This document shows, piece after piece, positions 14,399 to 23,808 of a stretch of DNA of 33,168 nucleotides; position 1 is the stretch's first letter; each line of letters begins with the position of its first letter. The position numbers and the translations under genes are program-made. The stretch spans positions 1-33,168 of the forward strand of contig JAGCOT010000097.1 in the NCBI GenBank assembly GCA_017645365.1, in the 5' to 3' direction. This DNA comes from Neisseriaceae bacterium. Lineage in GTDB: Bacteria; Pseudomonadota; Gammaproteobacteria; Burkholderiales; Neisseriaceae. The notes beneath the pieces were generated by a model. The model was not told the DNA's origin and made no database searches. It saw nothing but the letters and a program-made list of their open reading frames with translations.

Positions 14399-15667
14399 AT
14401 GAATATGTTTCTTTTGATTTATCAAGGATTATGGCGATTGGCTCCGTTTTGGATTCGCCGTTATTTGCGTCGTCGTGCGGGGAAAAATCCAGCTTATTTA
14501 GAACATTGGGACGAACGATTTGGCAAGATGCAAAACCATGCTTCCAAAGGTGTTTTGTGGATTCATGCTGTTTCGGTAGGAGAAACGCGTGCTGCTGCTC
14601 CCATTATTCGTGCTTTGCAAAAACGCCATCCTGATTTGCCGTTGTTGATTACGCAAATGACGCCTACGGGGCGAGCCACTGCCGAGCAACTTTTTCCGCA
14701 AGTGCAATGTCGTTATTTGCCTTACGATAGAAAAAATTATGTTGAACAATTTTTAGATGACCATCAACCTATTGCAGGCATTTTGATGGAAACGGAAATT
14801 TGGATCAATCTGCTTGATGCTTGTCAAAAACGGCATATTCCCATGATTTTAGCCAATGCACGATTATCAGAAAAATCAGCAAAAGGTTATGAGCGTTTTC
14901 GTGGTTTATTTCAGGCTGCCTTTGCTTCATTTGCAGGTGTTTTGACCCAAACACAAAACGATGCACAGCGGTTTCAAAAACTGGGGGCAAAGCATATTCA
15001 TGTATTTGGAAATAGCAAATACGACATTCAACCTGATGGAGCATCGCAAATTTTGGCGAATGAGTTTCGTCAAAAAGTGGGCAATCGTCCTGTTTTTGTG
15101 TGTGCGAGTACGCGAGAAAAAGATAGTATTGATGAAGCCAAATTGATTTTAGAAGCATGGCAAAAAATTCATTCAGAAAACATTTTATTGGTGTTGATAC
15201 CAAGACACCCTGAACGCTTTCAGGCTGCCTTTGATATGGCAGAAAATTTAGGTTTTCGCGTGCAAAAACGCAGCGACAATCAAAAAGTAGATTTGCAAAC
15301 GCAAGTATGGATTGGCGACAGCATGGGCGAATTGTTCGCGTATTATCTTATTGCCAATGTGGCTTTTGTGGGCGGTTCATTGGTGGATACTGGGTGTCAA
15401 AACATTATTGAACCGATTGCTTGTGGCGTTTCTGTGATTTTTGGATGGTCGACATACAATTTTGCATCGGCAACAGAAGAAGCCTTAAAAGCTGGCGTAG
15501 CAAGGCAAGTGAATGATGCCGATGAATGCGTGGCAACGGCTTTATCTTTATTGCATCAAGAAAGCGAAACACAGCGATTATCCGCTCAAAAAATGATTTC
15601 TCAACATCAGGGGGCTTCTGAAAGAATTGCCGATTATGTTTCAGGCTGCCTGAAAATGCTAAAATAG
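14399..15667 (+). CDS. waaA: 3-deoxy-D-manno-octulosonic acid (Kdo) transferase
   Basis: A 422-residue inner-membrane-associated glycosyltransferase that adds Kdo to lipid IVA. An N-terminal hydrophobic anchor (MFLLIYQGLWRLAPFWIRR) precedes the family motifs WIHAVSVGETRAAAPII, TQMTPTGR, METEIWINLL, NARLSEKSAKGY and FVGGSLVDTGCQNIIEP. The ribosome site before ATG 14399 is weak, and a second ATG lies at 14405. Three uptake-type sequences fall inside the gene: partial ones at about 14909 and 15218, and an exact one at 15640-15654 that encodes SGCLK at the C-terminus. Confidence 0.95.
   Translation: MNMFLLIYQGLWRLAPFWIRRYLRRRAGKNPAYLEHWDERFGKMQNHASKGVLWIHAVSVGETRAAAPIIRALQKRHPDLPLLITQMTPTGRATAEQLFPQVQCRYLPYDRKNYVEQFLDDHQPIAGILMETEIWINLLDACQKRHIPMILANARLSEKSAKGYERFRGLFQAAFASFAGVLTQTQNDAQRFQKLGAKHIHVFGNSKYDIQPDGASQILANEFRQKVGNRPVFVCASTREKDSIDEAKLILEAWQKIHSENILLVLIPRHPERFQAAFDMAENLGFRVQKRSDNQKVDLQTQVWIGDSMGELFAYYLIANVAFVGGSLVDTGCQNIIEPIACGVSVIFGWSTYNFASATEEALKAGVARQVNDADECVATALSLLHQESETQRLSAQKMISQHQGASERIADYVSGCLKMLK
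15640..15654. repeat. DNA uptake sequence (exact 15-mer) at the 3' end of waaA
   Basis: TTCAGGCTGCCTGAA encodes the SGCLK residues six codons before the stop. Confidence 0.9.
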
Positions 15668-15703
15668 CGAATTTTCTTAATTTCATTTGGACAATTTAAA
15701 ACA

Positions 15704-17332
15704 ATGATCAGTACAAATAATTTAACAATGCAATTTGGCGAAAAGCCATTGTTTGAAAATGTGTCGGTAAAATTTGACGGTGGCAATCGTTATGGTTTAA
15801 TCGGTGCCAATGGTTCGGGTAAATCCACTTTTATGAAAATTTTGGGCGGTGATTTAGAACCCACAGCAGGCGAAGTGGCAATAGAAGCAGGCTTGCGTTT
15901 AGGTAAATTACGCCAAGACCAGTTTGCTTATGAAGATAAAAGAGTGCTCGATGTGGTTTTAATGGGACACACCGAAATGTGGGCAGCCATGACCGAAAGA
16001 GACGCGATTTACGCCAACCCAAACGCCACCGAAGACGATTATATGCACGCTGCGGAATTAGAAGCGAAATTTGCCGAATATGACGGTTATACTGCGGAAG
16101 CCAGAGCGGCGGAATTATTAGACGGTGTCGGTATTGAGCAATCGCTTCACAATGCCACAATGGCAGAAGTCGCTCCTGGTTTTAAATTGCGGGTTTTATT
16201 AGCCCAAGCCTTATTTTCTAAACCCGATGTTTTGCTGTTAGACGAGCCGACTAATAATTTGGACATTAACACCATTCGCTGGTTAGAAGGGGTATTAAAC
16301 GATTACGATTCTACGATGATTATTATTTCCCACGACCGCCATTTTTTAAATGAAGTTTGCACGCATACGGCTGATGTGGATTATGGTGGCATTACGCTTT
16401 ACCCTGGTAATTACGATGATTATATGTTAGCGTCAGCCCAAGCCAAAGAAAGAGCGATGCGAGATAACGCCAAAGCGAAAGAAAAATTACAAGAATTGCA
16501 AGAATTTGTTGCCCGTTTTTCGGCAAATAAATCCAAAGCACGGCAAGCGACTTCTCGCCAAAAACAAGCGGATAAAATTAAAGCCGAAATGGTGGAAATT
16601 AAACCGTCAAGCCGCCAAAATCCGTATATTCGATTTACCGCAGATGAAAAAGCCAAGTTGCACCGTCAAGCGGTTGAAGTGGAAAATTTGGCTAAATCAT
16701 TTGATAAAAAATTGTTTGAAAAACTGTCGTTTATCTTGGACGCAGGCGAAAGATTAGCGATTATCGGTCCGAATGGTGCAGGTAAATCCACACTATTAAA
16801 ATTACTCGCAGGGGCGTTTGATGAACATTATTCAGGCAGGTGCAAAGCCGACAATGGCACAATCAAATGGGCAGAAAAAGCCCAAATCGGCTACTACCCA
16901 CAAGACCACGAAAACGATTTTGACTGCGATTTGACGCTCACCGAATGGATGCGACAATGGGGACGCGAAGGGGACGATGAACAAGTCATTCGCGGCACTT
17001 TGGGACGCTTACTGTTTGGCGGCAGCGAAGTGGGCAAACAGGTGAAAGTGTTGTCAGGCGGGGAGAAAGGCAGAATGCTTTACGGCAAACTCATCTTGCA
17101 ACGCCCCAATGTGATGATTATGGACGAACCCACAAACCATATGGATATGGAAAGCATTGAGTCCTTAAATATGGCATTAGAAAAATACAACGGCACGCTG
17201 ATTTTTGTATCCCACGACCGCCAGTTTGTGTCATCTTTGGCAACGCAAGTTATCGAATTAGACGGAAAAGGTGGCTTTGATTACTATCAAGGCGGCTACG
17301 AAGAGTATTTGGCGAAAAAAGGCTTGGTGTAA
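15704..17332 (+). CDS. ybiT: ABC-F family ATPase, YbiT-like
   Basis: A 542-residue soluble protein with two ABC ATPase domains and no membrane part, so an ABC-F translation factor acting on ribosomes. Domain 1 has Walker A GANGSGKS (34-41), a non-standard signature [15 protein letters not shown], and Walker [12 protein letters not shown]. The charged linker at about 245-310 includes [19 protein letters not shown]. Domain 2 has [22 protein letters not shown] and [10 protein letters not shown]. Long stretches (such as [20 protein letters not shown]) follow E. coli YbiT as I recall it, more closely than Uup or EttA. It has no exact uptake sequence and slightly different codon use from waaA. Confidence 0.9.
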   Translation: MISTNNLTMQFGEKPLFENVSVKFDGGNRYGLIGANGSGKSTFMKILGGDLEPTAGEVAIEAGLRLGKLRQDQFAYEDKRVLDVVLMGHTEMWAAMTERDAIYANPNATEDDYMHAAELEAKFAEYDGYTAEARAAELLDGVGIEQSLHNATMAEVAPGFKLRVLLAQALFSKPDVLLLDEPTNNLDINTIRWLEGVLNDYDSTMIIISHDRHFLNEVCTHTADVDYGGITLYPGNYDDYMLASAQAKERAMRDNAKAKEKLQELQEFVARFSANKSKARQATSRQKQADKIKAEMVEIKPSSRQNPYIRFTADEKAKLHRQAVEVENLAKSFDKKLFEKLSFILDAGERLAIIGPNGAGKSTLLKLLAGAFDEHYSGRCKADNGTIKWAEKAQIGYYPQDHENDFDCDLTLTEWMRQWGREGDDEQVIRGTLGRLLFGGSEVGKQVKVLSGGEKGRMLYGKLILQRPNVMIMDEPTNHMDMESIESLNMALEKYNGTLIFVSHDRQFVSSLATQVIELDGKGGFDYYQGGYEEYLAKKGLV

Positions 17333-17374
17333 AATTTCAGACAGCCTGAAAAGGCGTTTAAGAAATTATTGATT

Positions 17375-18334
17375 ATGGAAAACAAAAAATTAGCCGTTTT
17401 AATTGATGCAGATAACACTTCTTCCAATTATGCCGAAGTATTATTCCAAGAAATTGCCAAGTATGGGATTGCTTCGGTGCGTAGAATTTATGGTGATTGG
17501 ACAAAAAATCCACAAAGTTGGCAAGATAAATTATTGGATTATTCCCTAACACCCATTCAACAATTTGCTTATGTCAAAGGCAAAGACGCAACCGATATGC
17601 AACTTTTAATTGACGCAATGGATTTGTTGTATAGCAAAACATTTGATGGTTTTTGTTTGGTATCGTCTGATAGCGATTTCACACCATTAGCACAAAGATT
17701 GCGTCAATCTGGAATGACGGTTTATGGTTTTGGTTTGCAAAAAACACCTAAATCATTGATTATGTCTTGTGATAGTTTTATTTATTTTGAAAATTTACTT
17801 CCTGATGAAAAAATAGATAAAAAATCAGACGATGCTTCCGAAGATAATAAAGAAAAACAAAATAATGCCCAACAATCATTGAATGAAAAAACACTCATAC
17901 AACAAATTATTTATTCAGCAATCAAACAATGTGCTGATGAAACTGGCTGGGTTTATGTGGGACAATTAGGAACATACATTAGAAATGTTCTCCCTGATTA
18001 TGATCCAAGAAGTTTTGGATTTTCTCAATTATCCAAGCATTTAAAATCATTTGGAACTATACAAATATCTACCAACGATAGAAATATTATGCATTGTCGC
18101 AAAATTCCATTTAGAGAATTTATTACTGTATTACAAGAAATAGTAGAAAAATACAAAGATGAACAAGGGTATGTGGATATATCCAAAGTAGAATATCAAA
18201 CCAAGAGCAAATGGAATTGGGAAGAATATGGATTTAAATCTTTCCAAGAAATATTAGAAAAAACGCACGGTGTAACGATTTATGAAAATAATAAATTTAA
18301 ATATGCAATAATAAATACCAATGAGAAAAAATAA
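17375..18334 (+). CDS. NYN-domain (LabA/PIN-like) protein with OST-HTH/LOTUS region
   Basis: A 319-residue protein. The NYN nuclease-like domain (1-145) starts MENKKLAVLIDADN and has the acidic residues of the PIN-like active site: Asp11, Asp13, Asp74 in KGKDATDMQL, and Asp99/Asp101 in SSDSDF. A lysine/glutamate-rich linker (about 150-172) follows. The segment at about 175-245 (TLIQQIIYSAIKQ...SKHLKSFGTIQI) resembles an OST-HTH/LOTUS RNA-binding domain, and 253-315 may be a second, diverged copy. It probably binds or cuts RNA; no substrate is known. ATG 17375 is preferred over a TTG two codons upstream. AT-rich relative to its neighbours. Confidence 0.82.
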   Translation: MENKKLAVLIDADNTSSNYAEVLFQEIAKYGIASVRRIYGDWTKNPQSWQDKLLDYSLTPIQQFAYVKGKDATDMQLLIDAMDLLYSKTFDGFCLVSSDSDFTPLAQRLRQSGMTVYGFGLQKTPKSLIMSCDSFIYFENLLPDEKIDKKSDDASEDNKEKQNNAQQSLNEKTLIQQIIYSAIKQCADETGWVYVGQLGTYIRNVLPDYDPRSFGFSQLSKHLKSFGTIQISTNDRNIMHCRKIPFREFITVLQEIVEKYKDEQGYVDISKVEYQTKSKWNWEEYGFKSFQEILEKTHGVTIYENNKFKYAIINTNEKK

Positions 18335-18336
18335 CT

Positions 18337-18351
18337 TTCAGGCAGCCTGAA
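18337..18351. repeat. DNA uptake sequence (exact 15-mer)
   Basis: TTCAGGCAGCCTGAA two bases after the NYN gene stop, 31 bases before the SIMPL gene. Confidence 0.9.
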
Positions 18352-18382
18352 AGCATGGATTAACGATAAAAAGGATTGAATC

Positions 18383-19120
18383 ATGGCAGAACGCTCTTTA
18401 CTTTTACCTGCTTTGGTGTTAGCGATTGGTCTTGCATCTGCTGCTCTCTTATTGGGCTCGCAGTTAAAAAACTTGCGACAGCCTGGTGAAATTACCGTTA
18501 AAGGCTTGGCGGAAGAAATTCATCAAGCAGATTTTGCCGAGTGGGAGATCGGCGTGTCTTTGCATTATCCGAATTATGCAAGTGGCGTATCTGGCTTAAA
18601 GAAAAATCTTCCCATTGTCTTGGATTTCTTGAAATCACAAGGATTTTTAGAAGATGAAATGCGTGTGCAAAATCCTAATATTGAAATCCATCAGCGTGAA
18701 GTGTATGAAAACAACAGTTATCACTATGTCAATGACGGTTACACTGCCACACAAAATGTGCGTATTAACACCAAAGATTTGAAAAAACTCAATCAGGCGT
18801 ATGCTGCGGCGTTGAATTATCGGGCAGAACATGATGAAGTTCGTTTTAACGAACCACAATATTTATTGGGTAATTTGGAAGAAATTAAACACTCTTTGAT
18901 AGCCAAAGCCACAGCAGATGCTTACCGCCGTGCTGAAGAATTTGCTAAAACAGGAAATGGCAAAGTAGGTGCTATGAAATCCGCATCACAAGGGGCATTT
19001 AATATTTATTCCGACAGCATTGGCAATAGCGATGACGATTCTTATGGCGGCACATACAGCAAAACCACAGTAGGCAAACGCGTACGATTAGTGGTTACGG
19101 TGAAATATGGAATTGAATAA
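18383..19120 (+). CDS. SIMPL-domain (DUF541) envelope protein
   Basis: A 245-residue protein with an N-terminal membrane anchor or signal (LLLPALVLAIGLASAALLLG, about 6-25) followed by a SIMPL domain: GEITVKGLAEEIHQADFAEW, TQNVRINTKDLKKLNQAY, a Tyr/Asp-rich loop, and the C-terminal strand KRVRLVVTVKYGIE. SIMPL proteins (BP26/YggE family) are periplasmic and linked to stress tolerance, without a defined enzyme activity. AAAAAGGATTG precedes its ATG. No clear terminator follows; the hairpin repeats begin 43 bases later. Confidence 0.85.
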   Translation: MAERSLLLPALVLAIGLASAALLLGSQLKNLRQPGEITVKGLAEEIHQADFAEWEIGVSLHYPNYASGVSGLKKNLPIVLDFLKSQGFLEDEMRVQNPNIEIHQREVYENNSYHYVNDGYTATQNVRINTKDLKKLNQAYAAALNYRAEHDEVRFNEPQYLLGNLEEIKHSLIAKATADAYRRAEEFAKTGNGKVGAMKSASQGAFNIYSDSIGNSDDDSYGGTYSKTTVGKRVRLVVTVKYGIE

Positions 19121-19163
19121 TTTGCCAAGAAAATCTCTGAATGTTGATCATCAAAGAAGTTTT

Positions 19164-19366
19164 AAAACAAGGTTTATTTGATACGAAGTATCAACCTTTA
19201 ACAAATGCAGTTTGTTAAAGTGGATTGCGAAGCAAAAACCTGCGTTTCTGCGAGCGAAGCGAAGCTAAAACAAGGTTTATTTCACGAAGTGAAATCTTTT
19301 ATTCGCAAAGCGAATAAAAGGAGATGACGAAGCCAAAAACCTGCGTCTCTGCAAAGCTAAAATTTT
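19164..19366 (+). repeat. Triloop-hairpin repeat, two units (copies C1 and C2)
   Basis: Two tandem units each begin AAAACAAGGTTTATTT. C1 hairpins: TTGATAC-GAA-GTATCAA (19178-19194), CTTTAACAAA-TGCAG-TTTGTTAAAG (19196-19220), TTGC-GAA-GCAA (19225-19235), then CTGCGTTTCTGCGAGCGAAG. C2 hairpins: TTTCAC-GAA-GTGAAA (19280-19294), an 11-bp stem with AAA loop at 19296-19320, then a damaged GATGAC-GAA-GCCA, then CTGCGTCTCTGCAAAGC. The stems differ between units and from copies A and B, but stay paired. The remaining bases to 19429 show no gene or motif. Confidence 0.88.
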
Positions 19367-19429
19367 GCTTAACCTTTTGTTATGTCTTCGATTTAAAGTG
19401 CTACTACAATTTTGAGTGCATCACATCTG

Positions 19430-20308
19430 TTAGTTTTGCAAGGGAGTTCTTTCATGCTGCCCTATCCAATCACACACAAACTGCCAAGCCGTACGACCAC
19501 TACGATTACCACGCGATAAAGACCATTGCAATGCCGCTGCTGTAACTTCTTCATTCATCTCCAATTGGGCAGCCTGAATCCATTTTTCCACCGCAGCCAA
19601 ATAATCGTCCTGACTAAATGGATAAAAACTCAACCACAGCCCAAAACGATCAGATAAAGAAACTTTTTCTTCCACCGTTTCTTGCGGATGCACTTCGCCA
19701 CGACTGCCTGTATAACCAGAATTATCCGCCATATATTCGGGCATTAAATGACGGCGATTGGAAGTCGCATACACCAAAACATTTTCACAACGCATCGACA
19801 AACCACCGTCCAATGCAGTTTTTAAAGCTTTGTAACCATCATCACCATCATCAAAAGATAAATCATCACAAAAAATAATAAACTTTTCGCTTCTCTTCGC
19901 CAAAATTGGTAATAAATGCGATAAAGAAAGCAAATCGTTTTTATCCACCTCAATCAAACGCAACCCCTGCTCGCCAAATTCGTACAACAAAGCTTTGATT
20001 AAAGAAGATTTTCCTGTTCCTCTTGCACCAGTCAATAAGGCATTATTGGCAGGACGACCTTTTAAAAACTGGGCAGTATTGCGAACTAAAATCTGCGTTT
20101 GTTGATCAATCGCTGCTAAATGACTTAATGGAAAAGTATGCGGTTGAGGCAAGGCAGTTAAAATGCCTTTTTGTCCTACACGCTGCCAACGAAAAGCCCA
20201 AGCATCCCAATCAGGCTCTTTGGATTCAGGGGGAAGATACGCATCAAGACGCAAAAGAACACTGTGTGCCAACTGTAAAAAGGATTTAAACTGTTTAAAT
20301 TTTTTCAT
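19430..20308 (-). CDS. DUF815 family AAA-type ATPase
   Basis: A 292-residue protein with Walker A GARGTGKS at 94-101, Walker B FIIFCDDLSF at 143-152, and conserved VYATSNRRHLMPE and DRFGLWLSFYPFSQDDYL motifs. These identify DUF815, a stand-alone P-loop ATPase of proteobacteria whose cellular role is not established. The start is ATG 20308 (MKKFKQFKSF); the longer frame begins with an unsupported TTG. No strong ribosome site is visible. Confidence 0.88.
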   Translation of the reverse strand: MKKFKQFKSFLQLAHSVLLRLDAYLPPESKEPDWDAWAFRWQRVGQKGILTALPQPHTFPLSHLAAIDQQTQILVRNTAQFLKGRPANNALLTGARGTGKSSLIKALLYEFGEQGLRLIEVDKNDLLSLSHLLPILAKRSEKFIIFCDDLSFDDGDDGYKALKTALDGGLSMRCENVLVYATSNRRHLMPEYMADNSGYTGSRGEVHPQETVEEKVSLSDRFGLWLSFYPFSQDDYLAAVEKWIQAAQLEMNEEVTAAALQWSLSRGNRSGRTAWQFVCDWIGQHERTPLQN

Positions 20309-20437
20309 GTTTTGCAATAATTTATCGAATGGAAAACGATTATATCGCAACAAATAACCGCTTTACCTTGTGAAATAAGATTTTTAAAAAATCACTTTCA
20401 AGGAACAGAAAGAAAGTTTTGTGTTGTTGCATCTTCT

Positions 20438-20483
20438 TAAAATAAAATACAGGTAGCCTGAAAAATATCTTTCAGGCTGCCTG
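20438..20483 (-). terminator. Terminator of the spc-alpha ribosomal cluster, built from two uptake-like arms
   Basis: On the minus strand CAGGCAGCCTGAAA (20483-20470) pairs with TTTCAGGCTACCTG (20463-20450), 14 bp with one G-U, followed by TATTTTATTTT. It lies 30 bases past the rplQ stop. The right arm carries one base change from the uptake sequence. Confidence 0.88.
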
Positions 20484-20512
20484 TGTGAATGTATCAATCA
20501 AAAAGTGATACT

Positions 20513-20911
20513 TTATGCGTTGGCTTCTTCTGCTTCAAGAGCCGCTGTTCGTTCTGGAACATCCACTAATTCCACTAACGCCATAGGAGCATTGTCCCCT
20601 TGACGAAAACCGCATTTCAAAATACGCAAATAACCACCATTGCGTGTTGCAAAGCGTTCAGCCAATTCGCCAAACAATTTAACCACTACATCACGATCGC
20701 GAGTGCGACTAAATGCTAAACGACGATTCGCCAAACTTGGTTTTTTGCCCAATGTAATCAAAGGCTCTGCCACACGACGCAACTCTTTTGCTTTCGGCAA
20801 TGTGGTTACAATACTTTCATGCGTGAGTAATGAATTAGCAAGATTACGCAACATAGCCAAACGATGACTACTGGTGCGATTTAATTTTCGATTAGTATTG
20901 CGATGACGCAT
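20513..20911 (-). CDS. rplQ: 50S ribosomal protein bL17
   Basis: A 132-residue protein of the large subunit near the exit tunnel. The [17 protein letters not shown] start and the [20 protein letters not shown] block are diagnostic. Last gene of the alpha cluster, 25 bases after rpoA and followed by the cluster terminator. Confidence 0.97.
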   Translation of the reverse strand: MRHRNTNRKLNRTSSHRLAMLRNLANSLLTHESIVTTLPKAKELRRVAEPLITLGKKPSLANRRLAFSRTRDRDVVVKLFGELAERFATRNGGYLRILKCGFRQGDNAPMALVELVDVPERTAALEAEEANA

Positions 20912-20936
20912 TTTGTTTTTCCTTTTTTATACAGGT

Positions 20937-21923
20937 TCAAAAACGTTCCAAACCAGCAGGTGGCCAGTTCTCTAATTTAGAACCTAATGTCAATCCTTTG
21001 GACGCCAAGACTTCCTTGATTTCGTTCAAAGATTTACGCCCTAAATTCGGTGTTTTCAGAAGTTCCGTCTCTGTACGCTGGATTAAATCACCAATGTAAT
21101 AGATGTCTTCTGCTTTCAAACAATTCGCTGAACGAACCGTCAATTCCAAATCATCAACTGGACGCAACAAAACGGGATCAATCGGAGGCGTTTCGTCTTT
21201 TTCTTCCTCAATGGTCATGTTTTGAAGATCTCCAAATACATTCATTTGATCCATCAAAATCCGTGCCGCTTGTCTTACAGCTTCTTCTGGATCAAGCGAA
21301 CCATTTGTTTCTACATCTAAAATCAAACAGTCCAAATCCGTACGCTGTTCTACACGAGCAGATTTGACTTCAAAACTCACTCGATTCACAGGAGAAAAAC
21401 TTGCGTCTAATAAAATGGTGCCAATTTCTCGAACATCATCTTTCATACGACGATTACTCACAGGAACATATCCACGCCCTGCTTCAACTTTAATCTCCGC
21501 GTTTAAAACACCGCCTTCTGCCAAATGACAAATCACATGCTCTGGATTAAGAATTTCTACATCGTGTGTCGTTTGAATATCTTCCGCCCGAACTGTGCCT
21601 GCACCAGTTTTGTTTAAAGTCAATACAGCCTCTTGGCGACCACCATGCAGTTTGAAAACCACACCTTTAAGATTTAAAAGAATATCAACAACATCTTCTT
21701 CTACTCGATCCACTGTAGAATATTCATGCAACACACCGTCAATCTTTACTTCCGTTGGAGCATAACCTGTCATGGAAGATAAAAGAATACGACGCAATGC
21801 ATTTCCCAAAGTGTGCCCAAAACCGCGTTCAAACGGTTCCAAGGAAATTTTGGCATGCGAAACGGACAAAGCCTCAACAGAAATCTGCCTTGGTTTCAAA
21901 AATTCAGAAGTGCTTGCTTGCAT
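20937..21923 (-). CDS. rpoA: RNA polymerase alpha subunit
   Basis: A 328-residue subunit that nucleates polymerase assembly and contacts upstream promoter DNA and activators. The N-terminal domain includes [20 protein letters not shown]. The C-terminal domain (about 240-325) includes [20 protein letters not shown] and [19 protein letters not shown], with the DNA-binding residues conserved. Located between rpsD and rplQ as usual. Confidence 0.97.
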   Translation of the reverse strand: MQASTSEFLKPRQISVEALSVSHAKISLEPFERGFGHTLGNALRRILLSSMTGYAPTEVKIDGVLHEYSTVDRVEEDVVDILLNLKGVVFKLHGGRQEAVLTLNKTGAGTVRAEDIQTTHDVEILNPEHVICHLAEGGVLNAEIKVEAGRGYVPVSNRRMKDDVREIGTILLDASFSPVNRVSFEVKSARVEQRTDLDCLILDVETNGSLDPEEAVRQAARILMDQMNVFGDLQNMTIEEEKDETPPIDPVLLRPVDDLELTVRSANCLKAEDIYYIGDLIQRTETELLKTPNLGRKSLNEIKEVLASKGLTLGSKLENWPPAGLERF

Positions 21924-21953
21924 TTCATTGTCCTTACTTTGCGTTCAAACTAA

Positions 21954-22604
21954 TTATTTGGAGTATAACTCAACCACCAAATGTTCTTTAATATCGCCAC
22001 TCAATTCGGAACGATCTGGCAGGTTTTTAAATGTACCTTCCATTTTAGATGCATCAACCTCAACCCAACTAGGCAAACCAATTTGAGTTGCCAAACCTAA
22101 TGCCTCTTGAATACGAACTTGTTTCTTCGCTTTTTCTCGAACGGATACAACATCACCAGGTTTTACTTGATAAGAAGGAATATTCACCACTTGACCATTT
22201 ACAGTAATCGCTTTGTGGCTCACCAACTGGCGTGCTTCTGCACGAGTAGAACCAAATCCCATACGATAAACAACATTATCTAAACGAGATTCTAAAAGTT
22301 GCAATAACCATTCACCAGTAGAACCACGACGGCGTTCTGCTTCCGCAAAATAACGGCGGAATTGTCGCTCTAATACACCATAAATACGGCGAATTTTTTG
22401 TTTTTCTCGTAATTGAGTACCATAGTCAGAAATACGACCACGATTGGCACCATGCTGACCAGGTGCTTGATCAATCGAACGACCTTTACGATTACCGCCC
22501 TTTTTACAACATTTATCTTCTAATGAGCGACGGGCACTCTTTAAGAATAAGTCTGTTCCTTCTCGGCGAGCAAGTTTACATTTAGGACCAATATAACGTG
22601 CCAT
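21954..22604 (-). CDS. rpsD: 30S ribosomal protein uS4, with a basic insertion
   Basis: A 216-residue protein that starts 16S assembly and, in E. coli, represses the alpha operon. It begins [20 protein letters not shown] after a strong TAAGGAGG site; an upstream in-frame extension to 22655 is rejected. It is ten residues longer than E. coli S4 (206): the stretch [20 protein letters not shown] contains roughly ten extra, mostly basic residues before the conserved APGQHG. The S4 domain ([20 protein letters not shown]) is normal. Confidence 0.96.
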   Translation of the reverse strand: MARYIGPKCKLARREGTDLFLKSARRSLEDKCCKKGGNRKGRSIDQAPGQHGANRGRISDYGTQLREKQKIRRIYGVLERQFRRYFAEAERRRGSTGEWLLQLLESRLDNVVYRMGFGSTRAEARQLVSHKAITVNGQVVNIPSYQVKPGDVVSVREKAKKQVRIQEALGLATQIGLPSWVEVDASKMEGTFKNLPDRSELSGDIKEHLVVELYSK

Positions 22605-22620
22605 GTTTTCTACCTCCTTA

Positions 22621-23013
22621 TTAAATACGACGACGTTTCGGAGGACGGCAACCATTATGTGGAACTGGAGTGACGTCCGTGATAGCGGTTATTTTGAAAC
22701 CAAGAGCATTGAGTGCACGAACAGAAGATTCACGACCAGGTCCAGGACCTTTGATACATACTTCCAAGTTTTTAACACCATACTCTTGGGCAACTTTACC
22801 AGCTGCTTCTGCCGCAACCTGTGCGGCAAACGGTGTGCTCTTACGCGAACCTTTAAAACCTGCACCGCCAGAGGTAGCCCAAGATAATGCATTGCCTTGA
22901 CGATCTGTAATGGTGATGATGGTGTTATTGAAAGAGGCATGAACATGCACAATACCATCACTAACTGTTTTGCGTATTTTTTTGCGCACACGGGCTGTGT
23001 TTGCTTTAGCCAT
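22621..23013 (-). CDS. rpsK: 30S ribosomal protein uS11
   Basis: A 130-residue platform protein. [35 protein letters not shown] and the C-terminal [10 protein letters not shown] are diagnostic. Its stop is 16 bases before rpsD. Confidence 0.97.
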   Translation of the reverse strand: MAKANTARVRKKIRKTVSDGIVHVHASFNNTIITITDRQGNALSWATSGGAGFKGSRKSTPFAAQVAAEAAGKVAQEYGVKNLEVCIKGPGPGRESSVRALNALGFKITAITDVTPVPHNGCRPPKRRRI

Positions 23014-23046
23014 TGTTACTTAATCCTTAATCTTAAGATTTTGTTT

Positions 23047-23409
23047 CTATTTCTTACCAGCGATCGCTTTGCGAGGACCCTTACGAGTACGCGCATTGGT
23101 ACGAGTACGCTGACCACGACACGGTAATCCACGACGATGGCGGAAACCGCGATAACAACCCATATCCATCAAACGCTTGATAGACATGGTTACCTCACGT
23201 CGCAAGTCGCCTTCTACTTCAAATTTAGCAACTTCCGAACGCAACGCTTCTAATTGAGCTTCAGTCAAATCTTTGACTTTTTCGCTCGTTCCCACACCCG
23301 CACGCTCACAAATTAAACGAGCACGTGTAGAACCAATACCATAAATCGCTTGTAATCCAATAACGATATGGGCATGATTGGGAATATTAACACCTGCAAT
23401 ACGAGCCAT
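23047..23409 (-). CDS. rpsM: 30S ribosomal protein uS13
   Basis: A 120-residue head protein contacting the P-site tRNA and bridge B1 to the large subunit. It starts [20 protein letters not shown] and has [20 protein letters not shown] and a lysine-rich tail. First gene of the alpha set, 33 bases before rpsK. Confidence 0.97.
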   Translation of the reverse strand: MARIAGVNIPNHAHIVIGLQAIYGIGSTRARLICERAGVGTSEKVKDLTEAQLEALRSEVAKFEVEGDLRREVTMSIKRLMDMGCYRGFRHRRGLPCRGQRTRTNARTRKGPRKAIAGKK

Positions 23410-23433
23410 AATTCCTATTCCTTAAATAAAAAA

Positions 23434-23547
23434 TTAACCTTGTCTTTGTTTATGACGCGGATCTGTACAAATCACTCGAATCACACCATGACGGCGAATG
23501 ATTTTACAATTGCGACATATTTTTTTCACAGAGGGCTGAACGCGCAT
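23434..23547 (-). CDS. rpmJ: 50S ribosomal protein bL36 (zinc-binding form)
   Basis: A 37-residue protein beginning [20 protein letters not shown] with Cys11, Cys14, Cys27 and His33 as the zinc site, so the C+ paralogue. Located between infA and rpsM, as in other Neisseriaceae and many proteobacteria. Confidence 0.96.
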   Translation of the reverse strand: MRVQPSVKKICRNCKIIRRHGVIRVICTDPRHKQRQG

Positions 23548-23578
23548 TTTGTTAAGTCCTTTCTTAACTTAAATCTAC

Positions 23579-23797
23579 TTACTTCGTCCTGAAAACAATC
23601 CGAGCACGACTTAAATCGTATGGTGTCATCTCAACCGTTACCTTGTCCCCAGGAGAGATGCGAATATAGTGCATTCGCATCTTCCCAGAAATGTAACCCA
23701 ATACTACATGATCATTTTCAAGTTTGACTTTGAAAGTTGCATTGGGCAACATTTCCAAAACCTCACCTTGCATCTGAATCGTATCTTCTTTTGCCAT
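23579..23797 (-). CDS. infA: Translation initiation factor IF-1
   Basis: A 72-residue OB-fold protein binding the 30S A site during initiation. [34 protein letters not shown] and [20 protein letters not shown] are standard. It sits between secY (11 bases) and rpmJ, so it belongs to this cluster. Confidence 0.97.
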   Translation of the reverse strand: MAKEDTIQMQGEVLEMLPNATFKVKLENDHVVLGYISGKMRMHYIRISPGDKVTVEMTPYDLSRARIVFRTK

Positions 23798-23808
23798 AAA
23801 TACACTGC

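Noticed and set aside
15704-17332. Recent foreign origin of the ABC-F gene
   Set aside because: Codon use differs only slightly, and absence of an uptake sequence in one gene is weak evidence; it cannot be supported by reading alone.
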